DNA of 64,000 bases from assembly GCF_014635085.1 (NCBI RefSeq), contig NZ_BMCH01000008.1, forward strand, positions 32,046 through 96,045. The letters are read 5' to 3'. A program made the translations under genes and the position numbers. Under the pieces are notes generated by a model, which was not told where the DNA came from, did not search any database, and was given only the letters and a program-made list of their open reading frames with translations. Source of the DNA: Asaia siamensis. GTDB lineage: Bacteria > Pseudomonadota > Alphaproteobacteria > Acetobacterales > Acetobacteraceae. Below, in pieces: positions 1 to 11,381 of this stretch (the stretch's first letter is position 1; the number at the start of each line of letters is the position of its first letter).

Positions 1-2
1 CG

Positions 3-89
3 TCGCGTCGTTCGCTGGTTCACACCGTCGTCTACCATGCAAAGGCTCCGGTGAGCGGCAAGGCGCATCATGCCCGCCGTCACGGCTGA
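3..89 (+). CDS. 3' end of an unidentified gene (partial)
   Basis: An open frame enters from the left edge and stops at TGA 87-89. The visible 28 residues are basic and His-rich (ending ..KAHHARRHG), with mostly G/C in third codon positions, as in the genes to the right. Too little is present to name a family. It converges on the yraN operon. Confidence 0.35.
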   Translation, partial: SRRSLVHTVVYHAKAPVSGKAHHARRHG

Positions 90-168
90 TCTGGCGTAGC
101 CTGTCAGGATTCCCTGTCGGGATATCCTTTCAAACCCTCTCGCTTTTTCCTCTACAGACTGATCGTTC

Positions 169-192
169 CGATGCCTTTTGCAAAAGGCATCG
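169..192. repeat. 24-bp perfect palindrome downstream of yraN
   Basis: Two 12-base arms (left arm CGATGCCTTTTG) form an uninterrupted palindrome centred between 180 and 181. It lies between the two converging genes, 33 bases beyond the yraN stop. No T-tract follows on either strand, so it is not a standard intrinsic terminator. It could stabilise or end transcripts as a stem-loop, or bind a dimeric protein. Confidence 0.7.
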
Positions 193-224
193 CGTGTCGC
201 GTATTCATTGCGCGACTTTGCGGT

Positions 225-3054
<2,830 letters not shown>

Positions 3055-3093
3055 TCAGTCTTCCTCTAAAACGTGTCACGCGCGCTAAACGGG

Positions 3094-3121
3094 TTGGCGG
3101 CGGGGGGAAATCTGGGATATT
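3094..3121 (+). promoter_or_regulatory. Candidate sigma-70-type promoter of glyA
   Basis: TTGGCG (3094-3099) and GATATT (3116-3121) are spaced by 16 bases, 57 bases before the glyA start, in the divergent region shared with the permease operon. Matches are moderate, so this is a candidate only. Confidence 0.35.
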
Positions 3122-3177
3122 GGCGTTCGTGATACGCCATTTTGTGCGTCTGCGCGCCCCCTCTGGGAGAGAAAAGA

Positions 3178-4485
3178 ATGTCAACTCGCGAGAACATGTC
3201 CGCTCAGCACGATTTCTTTCATCGCGGCCTGAATGAGGCCGATCCAGAGGTCGCGGCGATCATCAATGCCGAGCTGGTGCGCCAGCAGGACGGGATCGAA
3301 CTGATCGCGTCCGAAAACATCACGTCCTTTGCCGTGCTGGAAGCCCAGGGCTCGGTTCTGACCAACAAATATGCTGAGGGCCTGCCGGGCAAGCGCTATT
3401 ATGGCGGCTGCGTCGATGTCGACCGCGTCGAAAATCTTGCCATCGAACGCATCAAGGCCCTGTTCGGGGTCGAATTCGCCAATGTTCAGCCGCATTCGGG
3501 CGCCAATGCCAACCAGGCGGCTTTCATGGCGCTCGGTAAGCCGGGTGACACTGTGCTTGGCATGAGCCTTGCCGCTGGTGGTCACCTGACCCATGGCGCA
3601 GCACCGAATTATTCCGGCAAGTGGTTCAATGCCGTGCAGTACGGCGTACGCGCCGAAGATGGCACGCTGGATTATGAGGAAATGGAGCGTCTGGCACGCG
3701 AGCACAAGCCGACGATCATCGTGGCTGGTGGTTCGGCCTATCCGCGTCATATCGATTTCGCCCGCTTCCGTCGTATTGCCGATGAAGTCGGCGCCTATCT
3801 GATGGTTGACATGGCCCATTTCGCGGGTCTGGTCGCGGCCGGTCTGTTCCCGAGCCCTGTACCCCACGCTCATATTGTTACCAGCACCACCCACAAGACC
3901 CTTCGCGGCCCGCGTGGTGGCATCGTGCTCACCAATGACGCCGATATTGCCAAGAAGGTAAACTCGGCCGTGTTCCCCGGCCTGCAGGGTGGCCCGCTCA
4001 TGCATGTCATCGCTGGCAAGGCCGTGGCATTCGGCGAAGCGCAGGGTGAGAAGTTCAAGGCCTATCAGACGGCGGTTGCTGATAATGCCCGCGTTCTGGC
4101 GGAAGAGCTGGTTGTGCGTGGCTTTGACATCGTGACCGGCGGCACCGACTGCCACCTGGTGCTTGTTGATCTGCGCCCCAAGAAGGTGACAGGCAAGATC
4201 GCCGAAGCCGCTCTCGAGCGCGCTGGCATCACGGCCAACAAGAACGCCATTCCGTTCGACCCGGAAAAGCCCTTTGTCACCTCGGGCATCCGTCTCGGCA
4301 GCCCGGCTGCGACCTCGCGTGGCTTTGGCAAGGAAGAGTTCCGCACCATTGCCCGCATGATCGATGAGGTTCTGAGCGCTTTCGGCACCGATGCGCAGGA
4401 TGCCGTCGAGCAGCGCGTGCATGAAGAGGTCAAGACGCTCTGCCGTCGCTTCCCGATCTACGACGTCGCTTATCCCGGCGCCTGA
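3178..4485 (+). CDS. glyA: Serine hydroxymethyltransferase
   Basis: A PLP enzyme interconverting serine plus tetrahydrofolate with glycine plus 5,10-methylene-THF; the main one-carbon source. It has 435 residues. The PLP lysine is K240 in [14 protein letters not shown]; other family blocks are IELIASENI near the N-terminus, [31 protein letters not shown] and [18 protein letters not shown] 3178 was chosen because GGGAGAG lies about 8 bases upstream; an in-frame ATG at 3142 would add 12 residues not typical of SHMT. Monocistronic, followed by a GC-rich hairpin. Confidence 0.98.
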   Translation: MSTRENMSAQHDFFHRGLNEADPEVAAIINAELVRQQDGIELIASENITSFAVLEAQGSVLTNKYAEGLPGKRYYGGCVDVDRVENLAIERIKALFGVEFANVQPHSGANANQAAFMALGKPGDTVLGMSLAAGGHLTHGAAPNYSGKWFNAVQYGVRAEDGTLDYEEMERLAREHKPTIIVAGGSAYPRHIDFARFRRIADEVGAYLMVDMAHFAGLVAAGLFPSPVPHAHIVTSTTHKTLRGPRGGIVLTNDADIAKKVNSAVFPGLQGGPLMHVIAGKAVAFGEAQGEKFKAYQTAVADNARVLAEELVVRGFDIVTGGTDCHLVLVDLRPKKVTGKIAEAALERAGITANKNAIPFDPEKPFVTSGIRLGSPAATSRGFGKEEFRTIARMIDEVLSAFGTDAQDAVEQRVHEEVKTLCRRFPIYDVAYPGA

Positions 4486-4502
4486 GAGAGACCTTCGCCA
4501 GT

Positions 4503-4520
4503 CGCCCCGTGACCGGGGCG
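4503..4520. terminator. GC hairpin between convergent genes
   Basis: CGCCCCG-TGAC-CGGGGCG forms a 7-bp stem with a 4-base loop in the 39-bp gap between the glyA stop and the end of the converging deacylase gene. There is no T-tract, so it is either a weak terminator or a transcript-end stem. Confidence 0.45.
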
Positions 4521-4524
4521 GCTG

Positions 4525-5553
4525 TCAGAGACGTCGTGCGAGACGCACGGCAAGCTGGCCGCGCCTGACACAGAGATTGGGCATGATCAGCACGCAATGG
4601 TCGTAGGGCGTACAGATTTCGTCCTCGCCATCGGTGGCGATAACCGTCCCTGCCGACTGGATCACGTGGCCGCCCTGATAGGGCTCAGTGAACGCAAAGC
4701 TCGCGCTTCTTGCGACAACGTTATCGGTCACTGTGGCCTGATGCGCAGCACCGTTGTCGGTATGTCGTGCGCCGAAATGCAGAAAAGCAGCATTATCGAC
4801 AAATTGCCTGATCACACGGGCACTGATTTCTACCGTTTCGGGGCGCCAGTGCTGTCCGGCTTCAAGCAAAACGCTGGCAGGTGCGCCTGAGGCAGCCATA
4901 AATCGCTCATGCTCGATCAGACGGGCGCCACCCACATGACCGAGATCGGTGAGGGTGAGGAACTGAGTGTCCGATCTCGACGAGAGCATTCCCGCCAGCG
5001 CAATGGAGCGCTCGGTCTGAGGCGAGATGAAGAGCGGCGCTGACTCCCAGAGCATGGAGTGCAGGTCGAGAAGCAGATCGCTGCGCTGAATGATCGGCAG
5101 TAATTCTATTGCCCGTTCCATCTCGACAGAACCGGGGGGAAGGTCGAGACGGTCATGCGACCATACCCGGTTGAGATCTTCAGCGATGAAACGCGACGCT
5201 GTGGGATTTTCGGGATTGAAACGCCGGAACGCTGCCATATTGGCAAAAACAAAGCGCAGCACGCCACAAATCGGACGGATATCCTCGCGCAACAGGCGGT
5301 CTGAAGCTGCCGCCCCGGCAAACTCATTACCGTGAATAAGAGAGACTACGGTTATCTCGGGGCCTGGCATACCGCTATCGCGTTCAATGACGCCAGCGAT
5401 GCCGTTATTGCCTTTTTCCCAGGGGGTAAGGTCGGGCGTTTCGATCAGGATGGGAAAGTCTGGCAGACGGCGGGGCAGGGCGAGCGTGGGAAGCAGGCGC
5501 TGGCGACGCTTGCGCACCGGATGATGGTCCCGCGGTGAAGCCCCACAACTCAT
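4525..5553 (-). CDS. Succinylglutamate desuccinylase/aspartoacylase-family zinc hydrolase
   Basis: A protein of 342 residues of the AstE/ASPA (M14-like) carboxypeptidase fold. The zinc motif HGNE is at residues 74-77 and a third histidine is in LLLDLHSM; R and N residues of ..FANMAAFRRFNPENP and EDLNRVW match the family substrate pocket. Substrates of relatives are N-succinylglutamate or N-acetylaspartate; which amide is cleaved here is not readable. The start ATG 5551-5553 overlaps the argE stop as ATGA; the frame extends upstream into argE but without reason to use it. Coupling to argE suggests two amide-cleaving steps in one amino acid route. Confidence 0.85.
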   Translation of the reverse strand: MSCGASPRDHHPVRKRRQRLLPTLALPRRLPDFPILIETPDLTPWEKGNNGIAGVIERDSGMPGPEITVVSLIHGNEFAGAAASDRLLREDIRPICGVLRFVFANMAAFRRFNPENPTASRFIAEDLNRVWSHDRLDLPPGSVEMERAIELLPIIQRSDLLLDLHSMLWESAPLFISPQTERSIALAGMLSSRSDTQFLTLTDLGHVGGARLIEHERFMAASGAPASVLLEAGQHWRPETVEISARVIRQFVDNAAFLHFGARHTDNGAAHQATVTDNVVARSASFAFTEPYQGGHVIQSAGTVIATDGEDEICTPYDHCVLIMPNLCVRRGQLAVRLARRL

Positions 5554-6725
5554 GGAGCCAGACACACCTGTCGCACGAGGCGCTCGATCATGATTTCGCA
5601 CCGCGTCAGCTGGTCGCGCTCTATCCATTCATCGGGCTTATGGGCCTGGGCAATATCACCGGGTCCGCAGACAATGGTCGGCAACCCTGCCTGCTGATAG
5701 ATGCCCGCCTCCGTACCATACGAGACATAACCCGCGCTGTTGCGGCCCGTAATCTGCTGGAGCAGTGAAACGAGAGGCGCGCTCTCAGGCAGTGCCAGAG
5801 GGGGGAGGTCGACGAGGGCGGTATACTCCAGACCGCATTCAGGCCAGGCGTCACGCAGGGCCTGGTCGATAGGAGCGAGGCGATGGCGGATGCGCGCAAA
5901 AATCGCTTCATTGCTGTCGCCCGGAACAGCGCGCCATTCCATCTCGAAGCTCGCCTGTTCGGGCACGATGTTCAGAATGCTGCCGCCCTGCGCGAGCCCG
6001 ACCTGCATGGTTGTGTGATCGGGTTCGAAGCCGCTGACATGCGGGCCGTCGCGCTCGAATTCATCGGCCATGGCAGCGATTTCAGCGATGGCGCGCCCCA
6101 TAGCATGCAGGGCATTCGCGCCCAGCGCCGGTTGTGACGAGTGTGCCGGCCGGCCTTTGATGTCCACGCGTATGGTAAAGCGCCCTTTATGGGCGATGAT
6201 CGGCGAGAGTAGCGTGGGCTCACCGATTACACAGAAATCCGGCATCAGATCCCGCAATTTCACGTCTTCGATGAGATAGCGCGCGCCGTTGCAGGTGATT
6301 TCTTCATCGAAGGTGAAAAACAGATGCACGGGTTTGCTGAGTGTCTTCGCCTTGATAGCCGGGACGGCCGCCAGCATGGCTGCGACGAAGCCCTTCATGT
6401 CGGCAGCACCACGTGCGTAAAGCTTGCCGTCCTTTTCGGTCAGGGTGAAGGGATCACGCGACCAGTCCTGTCCCTCTACCGGCACGCAATCGACATGGCC
6501 GGAAAGAGCGAGTCCGCCCTTCTCCTGAGGCCCCAGAATGGCGTGCAGATTCCATTTGCCGTCTTCCGGCCCGCGATGCCGCGAATAGGGCACCTCATGC
6601 GCATCGAGCCAGGATTCGATCCACTCGATCAGCGGCACATTGGGGTTCCGGCTTGTCGTGTCGAACGCGATAAGCTTTTCCAGAATCGCGACGCTGTCCA
6701 TCAGTCGGGCCTTGGGAGGGGTCAT
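5550..6725 (-). CDS. argE: Acetylornithine deacetylase (M20 family)
   Basis: A zinc metallopeptidase-fold deacetylase producing ornithine in arginine synthesis. It has 391 residues. Metal and catalytic residues are visible: H77 in SGHVDCVPV, D109 in GAADMKG, E141/E142 in FTFDEE, E169 in IGEPT, and the C-terminal histidine in QAHKPDEW. The dimerisation domain begins around residue 178 (HKGRFTIRVDIKGRPAHSS). YGTEAGIYQQAGLPTIVCGPGDI near the C-terminus is typical of proteobacterial ArgE. ATG 6725 and ATG 6701 (residue 9) are both possible starts. First gene of a two-gene operon with the AstE/ASPA-like gene. Confidence 0.9.
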   Translation of the reverse strand: MTPPKARLMDSVAILEKLIAFDTTSRNPNVPLIEWIESWLDAHEVPYSRHRGPEDGKWNLHAILGPQEKGGLALSGHVDCVPVEGQDWSRDPFTLTEKDGKLYARGAADMKGFVAAMLAAVPAIKAKTLSKPVHLFFTFDEEITCNGARYLIEDVKLRDLMPDFCVIGEPTLLSPIIAHKGRFTIRVDIKGRPAHSSQPALGANALHAMGRAIAEIAAMADEFERDGPHVSGFEPDHTTMQVGLAQGGSILNIVPEQASFEMEWRAVPGDSNEAIFARIRHRLAPIDQALRDAWPECGLEYTALVDLPPLALPESAPLVSLLQQITGRNSAGYVSYGTEAGIYQQAGLPTIVCGPGDIAQAHKPDEWIERDQLTRCEIMIERLVRQVCLAP

Positions 6726-6773
6726 AACGAAGAGTTTAGACCCCTGTCATGACAAACCTCAAGGCCAGCCCTC

Positions 6774-7898
6774 TCAGGAAACGATGCTGATGCGATAGCC
6801 GATCTCTTTTTCGATGGCGCGCAGCAATACGCGTTCATCTCGCGTGCAGAAGGCAAGTGCGGCACCTCTCTTGCCTGCGCGGGCGGTTCGACCGATGCGA
6901 TGAACATATGTCTCGGCTTTTTCTGGCAGGTCGTAATTCACGACCAGAGCCACGTCATCGATATCAAGCCCACGCGCGGCAACGTCTGTGGTCAGCAGAA
7001 TTTGAGCCCGCCCGGCGCGAAGCGCGTCGACTGCTTTCTGTCTTGCCCCCTGGGCAAGGTCACCATGCAGCACGGCGATGGACAGTCCCGCCTTGCGCAG
7101 AAGCTTGCCGATCTGGTCGACCGACGCCTTCGTGCGCAGAAAGACGATCTGGCGTCCTTCTGTCTCGGCGCACAGCCGGGTGAGCGTAGCCGGCTTCTCT
7201 TCCGTCTCGACGAACATTGCTCGTTGCTTGATGCGTCGCGGCGTTACGGTCTGGGTGGCGAATTCGAGTGTGACCGGCTTGTAGAGCAGGCGATTGGCCA
7301 GAGCCCGCCCGGCAGCCGGGAGTGTTGCCGAGCACAGCATGGCCTGACGCCTGTCCGGAAGATGCGGGATGATCTCGTCCATGGCGGTCAGGAAGTCTTC
7401 ATCCAGCATCTGATCGACCTCATCGATCACGAGCATCGTCGTGGCATCAAGCCGGCAGGCGCCGCTCATGAGAAGATCGATCAGCCGCCCGGGGGTCGCC
7501 ACGGCAATATCGACGCCCTCCGCCAGAGCCTCGACTTGGGCATCTTTCGGCAGGCCACCGCAGAGCAGGCGGGTGCGGAAGGCCAGTCTTCTGCCGATCT
7601 GGCGGCAGACTCCGGCAATCTGGGTGACGAGTTCACGTGTGGGGGCCAGAATCAGTACACGGGGCGCACCCGGCTGACGCGTGTCCTTGGAGGCAAGCAG
7701 ATGCTGGAACGCTGGCGCCGCATAAGCGGCGGTCTTGCCTGAGCCGGTCTGTGCGATCAGCAGCACATCCTTGCCGCTCAGCACTTCCGGCCAAACGCGC
7801 GTCTGCACCTCGTTTGGCTTGTCGATACCGACCTGTTTCAGTCCGGCGATGATCAGAGGGTCGAAAAGTGGTGTGTCGGTCGAGAAAGCTTCGGTCAT
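6774..7898 (-). CDS. DEAD-box-type RNA helicase with DEVD motif II
   Basis: An ATP-dependent RNA-remodelling enzyme of 374 residues comprising only the two RecA domains. Motifs in order: Q-motif-like region ending NEVQTRVWP (28-37), AQTGSGKT (49-56), PTRELVTQ, GG, TPGR, motif II DEVD (159-162), SAT (190-192), and in domain 2 HGDL, TTDVAARGLD and HRIGRTAR. Motif II reads DEVD rather than DEAD; the Asp-Glu needed for Mg-ATP hydrolysis remain. The C-terminal basic tail of RhlE/CsdA-type proteins is missing, so partner or RNA choice must come from the core. It diverges from the ELM1-like gene over 45 bp. Confidence 0.9.
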   Translation of the reverse strand: MTEAFSTDTPLFDPLIIAGLKQVGIDKPNEVQTRVWPEVLSGKDVLLIAQTGSGKTAAYAAPAFQHLLASKDTRQPGAPRVLILAPTRELVTQIAGVCRQIGRRLAFRTRLLCGGLPKDAQVEALAEGVDIAVATPGRLIDLLMSGACRLDATTMLVIDEVDQMLDEDFLTAMDEIIPHLPDRRQAMLCSATLPAAGRALANRLLYKPVTLEFATQTVTPRRIKQRAMFVETEEKPATLTRLCAETEGRQIVFLRTKASVDQIGKLLRKAGLSIAVLHGDLAQGARQKAVDALRAGRAQILLTTDVAARGLDIDDVALVVNYDLPEKAETYVHRIGRTARAGKRGAALAFCTRDERVLLRAIEKEIGYRISIVS

Positions 7899-7943
7899 GA
7901 CTGCTTCTTGCCAAAGTTCTGCGGGTGAAGGAATTGTTCAGTT

Positions 7944-8873
7944 ATGAGTGTAGCCATCATTGCTGAAGATTTTGCCGGAATGCGCGCCCAGGCGAGCGGT
8001 CTTGTCGAACGGGCGGGACTGGAATGGCATTTCCATCCGGTCCGTATTGAGGGATTCTGGAAGCGTATCCCCACCCGGTTCTGTCCTGCGCCATTGCGTG
8101 CAACCGCGCCAATCGAGCTGCCCGAAGAGACGCGGCTGCTTGTCAGCGTCGGCGGAACGGGGGGCGCAGTCGCCGCTGCGGTCAAAAAGCGAACGGGATT
8201 GCCTCTGGTGCAGATCCAGAACCCGCGCATGGCGGCCCGTCACTTCGATCTGATTATCGCCAATGTGCATGATGAGATCGCCGGGCCGAATATCGTGTCG
8301 GTGCGCACAGCGCTTCATGGTGTGACGAGGGCGAAGCTCGACCTTGCACGGGCGAAATGGCAGCAGCGTCTGGCTGTGCCTGACAGGGCTCTGCTGAGTG
8401 TGCTGATTGGCGGCGCCAATGGCCGTTTTGGTTTTGGAGTTACTGAGGCACGAGGTCTCGCCGATCATCTGATCACGATCATGAACAGCGCCCCTGTTGC
8501 CGTTGCTCTGACACCGTCGCGCCGCACCGACGCGGAGGCGTTGAATGTGCTGAAGGAAAGGCTCGCCGCGCATCCTGCCTGGATCTGGGACGGGGAGGGA
8601 GAGAACCCCTATCACGGGCTGCTGGCCTGTGCAGACGCCATTGCGGTGACAACCGACAGCGTTTCGATGATGTCTGAAGCCGCTGCAACCGATGCGCCTG
8701 TCATGATTATCGATCTGCCGGGTCGGTCGCGCCGGATTTCAGCGTTTGTGCGCACTCTGGCAGAAGCCGACCGCGTTCGTCCCTTTACTGGTAAATGGGC
8801 CCCCTGGTCAGTAACGGCGCTTGACGATACCGGCAGAGGGGCAGATGAAATGATTCGGCGTCTCGCTCTCTGA
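7944..8873 (+). CDS. ELM1/COG3660-family protein
   Basis: A protein of 309 residues matching the bacterial homologues of plant mitochondrial fission factor ELM1 (DUF1022/COG3660). Typical blocks are SVGGTGGAVAAAVKKRTG, QIQNPRMAARHFDLIIANVHDEI, the central VLIGGANGRFGFG, and the C-terminal AVTTDSVSMMSEAAATDAPV, which looks like a glycosyltransferase-B-like nucleotide-binding motif. Bacterial function is unknown; a glycosyltransferase-like role in the envelope is only inferred. ATG 7944 leaves a short 45-bp intergenic space with the divergent helicase. The unknown 628-residue gene follows 48 bp downstream on the same strand. Confidence 0.8.
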   Translation: MSVAIIAEDFAGMRAQASGLVERAGLEWHFHPVRIEGFWKRIPTRFCPAPLRATAPIELPEETRLLVSVGGTGGAVAAAVKKRTGLPLVQIQNPRMAARHFDLIIANVHDEIAGPNIVSVRTALHGVTRAKLDLARAKWQQRLAVPDRALLSVLIGGANGRFGFGVTEARGLADHLITIMNSAPVAVALTPSRRTDAEALNVLKERLAAHPAWIWDGEGENPYHGLLACADAIAVTTDSVSMMSEAAATDAPVMIIDLPGRSRRISAFVRTLAEADRVRPFTGKWAPWSVTALDDTGRGADEMIRRLAL

Positions 8874-8921
8874 AGCAGGAGTGGCGGGGTCCGTAATAAA
8901 GAAAACGGGTACAGGACGACC

Positions 8922-10808
8922 ATGCTCGATATCATCACCTTCGACGCTCAGGGCGGCGGAAACATCCTCTACAAGGCGCTTGCCCATCCGGTGGCGAGTG
9001 AGGCCCTCAGGAGGTTGGAAACGACACTGACAGAAGGGGGCGCTTTCGCGGTTTACGACCCGGCTAACTGGCTGCGCACTTTGGTCGCGCTTTATCCGGG
9101 CCTGAAACCAAACGCAGGCGTCTATACGCATGACAGCGAGCAGGTTGGCCAGCCGGATGGGCTGGGTGGCACAAAGCATGCCCTGACAGACCTCTCCGCG
9201 GGTGATGCGACGATTGTGCTGGCGCTGTCATTCGAGCATGAAAAAATGTTGTCGCGCCTTGCCCGCGTGACACATTCCAACCAGCAGGTGCTTTCGCTCG
9301 AGCCCGCAAAGCTGCCCGACTGGATGCTGAGCAATCCGCGCAATTATCTCGACAAGCTGAATTTTGCGACGAATTTCGCTTTCTTTCGCGAAGACTCACG
9401 CTTCAGCACACGCCTGGTGACGGCCAATTACTGGTGCAACTACGACGCGGTCGATGTGCGTTACTGGATGCGCCTCTACGATGAGAATGGCGTCATTCTG
9501 GCCGAGTGGCAGGAAGAAGTGCCCGACGCGCCTGCCGGCATCGTGGTGGATAGCGCTGTCATCCGGAAGCGCTTCAATCTGCCCGCATTCTGTGGGCAGC
9601 TTTTCATTCATGTTCTCGGCGCGCGCGGGCATGATGTCGTGAAATACGCACTCGATACCTATGGCAAGAACGGCGAGCCGAGCCTCTCGGTCACGCATGA
9701 TGCCAATGCCTGGCCGTCGCCGCGCTTTGCGACGCTTCCTGCGCCCCGTGACGGTGAGAAGCTGGTGCTCTGGATTCAGAACAGCCATGCAACGCCGATC
9801 CCTGCCGGGGCGATCACCATCAATCAGATGGGCGAGGAAAAGCATTTCGAGGTGCCTGTGGCGGTTGGGCCGTTTTCGACCTATGCGCTCGATGTGGGCG
9901 CGCTGGTGACAGGCATCGTCTGGCCAGCCCAGCTCGAACTGCGTTCGGGCAACCACCTTGTCCGGCCGCGCTACGAAATTACCCAGGGCGCCCTGACACG
10001 TATTGCGCATCTCAATGTCGAGCGTCGCGATCTGTCGCCCGAGCCGTCGCTGCGCAAGCTTCCAAAATCGATGGGGCGCGGCTTCGTCCTGCCATTTCCC
10101 ATTCTCGACCCACGGCATTTCACGAGCGTCGTGCAGCCAAACCCGATGTCGGAAAAAATCACCAGCCTGCCGCTGCGGCTGGATATCTTCGACGAGTCAG
10201 GAACGCTGGTCGGACAGAAATTTCTCGGCAACCTCCCGCGTAATCACGAGACAGCCATTGCCCTGCATGAACTGACCGATCGTGCCGGTCATGCGGACCT
10301 TGTCTATGATTTTCGCGATGGCGGCGAAGGCGATGGCTGGATGCATGCCCTCATGCGCTACGAGAACCGTGAGAACGGCCACTCAGCCGAGACGAGTTTC
10401 GGCGGTCATATCTTCAATACGCTCATGACCTGGCGCTCCGAGCCGCAATCCTATTCCGGCCCGCCGCCGGGTCTGACGACACGCCTGTTCCTGAAGCTGG
10501 GTCAGGAAGGGCATGAGAGCTTCTCCTGCCTTATCCATCCCGCATCGGTAGAGGGGACGGAGGCTTCGGAAACCATCCTCCATCTTTATTCCAACGCCGG
10601 TGTGGAGCTGGAGCGCCGCAAGATAAGCATCAATCCGTCAGGGTCGTTCATGGTCTGGCCGCACGAGATTTTCGGTGCCGAAAAACTCGCTGAGGCAGGG
10701 ATTGGCGGCTACGTGCTGATTCGTGACATGTCATGCCGCCTGTTTGGCTATCATGGCCAGAGAAACGGGGCAGGCGGCTTCTCGCTCGATCATATGTTTG
10801 GCTTCTGA
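8922..10808 (+). CDS. Large protein of unknown function
   Basis: A cytoplasmic-looking protein of 628 residues without signal peptide or membrane segments. I do not recognise its family. The first ~140 residues (MLDIITFDAQGGGNILYKAL.. ending in a WML..NYLDKLNF segment) look like one domain; the rest is rich in beta-type sequence with repeated Trp/Tyr/Phe-flanked strands (for example YWMRLYDENGVILAEW, RGFVLPFPILDPRHFTSVVQ, ENGHSAETSFGGHIFNTLMTWRSEP). It ends FSLDHMFGF. Good third-position GC and clean boundaries support it being real. It directly follows the ELM1-like gene (48-bp gap), suggesting co-transcription, and is followed by tRNA-Val. Confidence 0.75.
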   Translation: MLDIITFDAQGGGNILYKALAHPVASEALRRLETTLTEGGAFAVYDPANWLRTLVALYPGLKPNAGVYTHDSEQVGQPDGLGGTKHALTDLSAGDATIVLALSFEHEKMLSRLARVTHSNQQVLSLEPAKLPDWMLSNPRNYLDKLNFATNFAFFREDSRFSTRLVTANYWCNYDAVDVRYWMRLYDENGVILAEWQEEVPDAPAGIVVDSAVIRKRFNLPAFCGQLFIHVLGARGHDVVKYALDTYGKNGEPSLSVTHDANAWPSPRFATLPAPRDGEKLVLWIQNSHATPIPAGAITINQMGEEKHFEVPVAVGPFSTYALDVGALVTGIVWPAQLELRSGNHLVRPRYEITQGALTRIAHLNVERRDLSPEPSLRKLPKSMGRGFVLPFPILDPRHFTSVVQPNPMSEKITSLPLRLDIFDESGTLVGQKFLGNLPRNHETAIALHELTDRAGHADLVYDFRDGGEGDGWMHALMRYENRENGHSAETSFGGHIFNTLMTWRSEPQSYSGPPPGLTTRLFLKLGQEGHESFSCLIHPASVEGTEASETILHLYSNAGVELERRKISINPSGSFMVWPHEIFGAEKLAEAGIGGYVLIRDMSCRLFGYHGQRNGAGGFSLDHMFGF

Positions 10809-10830
10809 TCAGGTTTTTTCGTTTTGCATC

Positions 10831-10859
10831 TTGTCGCGTCTCCTGCCCTTTGCTAGAGA
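10831..10859 (+). promoter_or_regulatory. Candidate promoter of tRNA-Val
   Basis: TTGTCG (10831-10836) and TAGAGA (10854-10859) with a 17-base spacer end 16 bases before the mature tRNA 5' end, a normal distance for a tRNA promoter. Confidence 0.45.
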
Positions 10860-10875
10860 CGCGTCACCGCAGGAT

Positions 10876-10950
10876 GGGTGCGTAGCTCAGCGGTAGAGCA
10901 CTGCCTTCACACGGCAGGGGTCACAGGTTCAATCCCTGTCGCACCCACCA
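10876..10950 (+). tRNA. tRNA-Val (anticodon CAC)
   Basis: A complete 75-base cloverleaf. The acceptor stem GGGTGCG pairs with CGCACCC, followed by discriminator A and an encoded CCA. The D arm is GCTC..GAGC with GCGG in the loop. The anticodon arm CTGCC-TTCACAC-GGCAG gives CAC, reading the valine codon GUG. The T arm is ACAGG-TTCAATC-CCTGT. Confidence 0.97.
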
Positions 10951-11141
10951 TCCTCACCCGCAGAAAACCGCCGTTTTTTGAAGATTGGCCTTGATAGGCA
11001 TTAGTTCGCTGCGGTCTATCCCGGCACGTTTCGAGACGAGTCATATCGTGTCAAACTGTGCCAGATCCGTGCCCCTAGCACTAATCAACGAAATACTGCA
11101 TGCCCGCACGGCGGTTTCGCTGTGTGACCTGCTGCAGCTTA

Positions 11142-11216
11142 TTCCTTGTCGTCTCATCGATAGGACAGCGGATTTTGATTCCGCCAATCTTGGTTCGAAC
11201 CCAAGCGAGGGAGCCA
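11142..11216 (+). tRNA. tRNA-Gln (anticodon TTG), non-canonical
   Basis: A 75-base cloverleaf. The acceptor TTCCTTG pairs with CGAGGGA (two G-U pairs), followed by G73 and encoded CCA. The D arm is GTCT/GGAC around an 8-base loop CATCGATA, the anticodon arm GCGGA-TTTTGAT-TCCGC gives TTG, and the T arm CTTGG-TTCGAAC-CCAAG has a standard loop. A weak U1-A72 pair and G73 are glutaminyl-tRNA identity features. The D loop lacks the usual GG pair (CGA instead), so tertiary D-T loop contact may be weakened: it may be a functional minor isoacceptor or a decaying copy. No gene-like frame competes here. Confidence 0.65.
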
Positions 11217-11381
11217 TGCTGCGCGTTGGCGTGCGAGAGAAAACGCGCCTGAATCCACGCGTTGTTTCTCGCTCGCCAAGACAGGTTGCAGCCTTTTGTG
11301 GTCTCTGAAGTGCTGGCTTGCTTTCTAGAGCATGACCCGCTGAGACCTGACCCGCCTGTGTAACAACTTGACCTCACATGA

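Noticed and set aside
3181..4422. 413-codon open frame antisense to glyA
   Set aside because: It lies wholly within glyA in the opposite strand; GC-rich third positions of the real gene suppress stops. No ribosome binding site or family resemblance.
10985..11377. Frames of about 100 codons around the tRNA-Gln
   Set aside because: They cover a structured tRNA and have no coding character.
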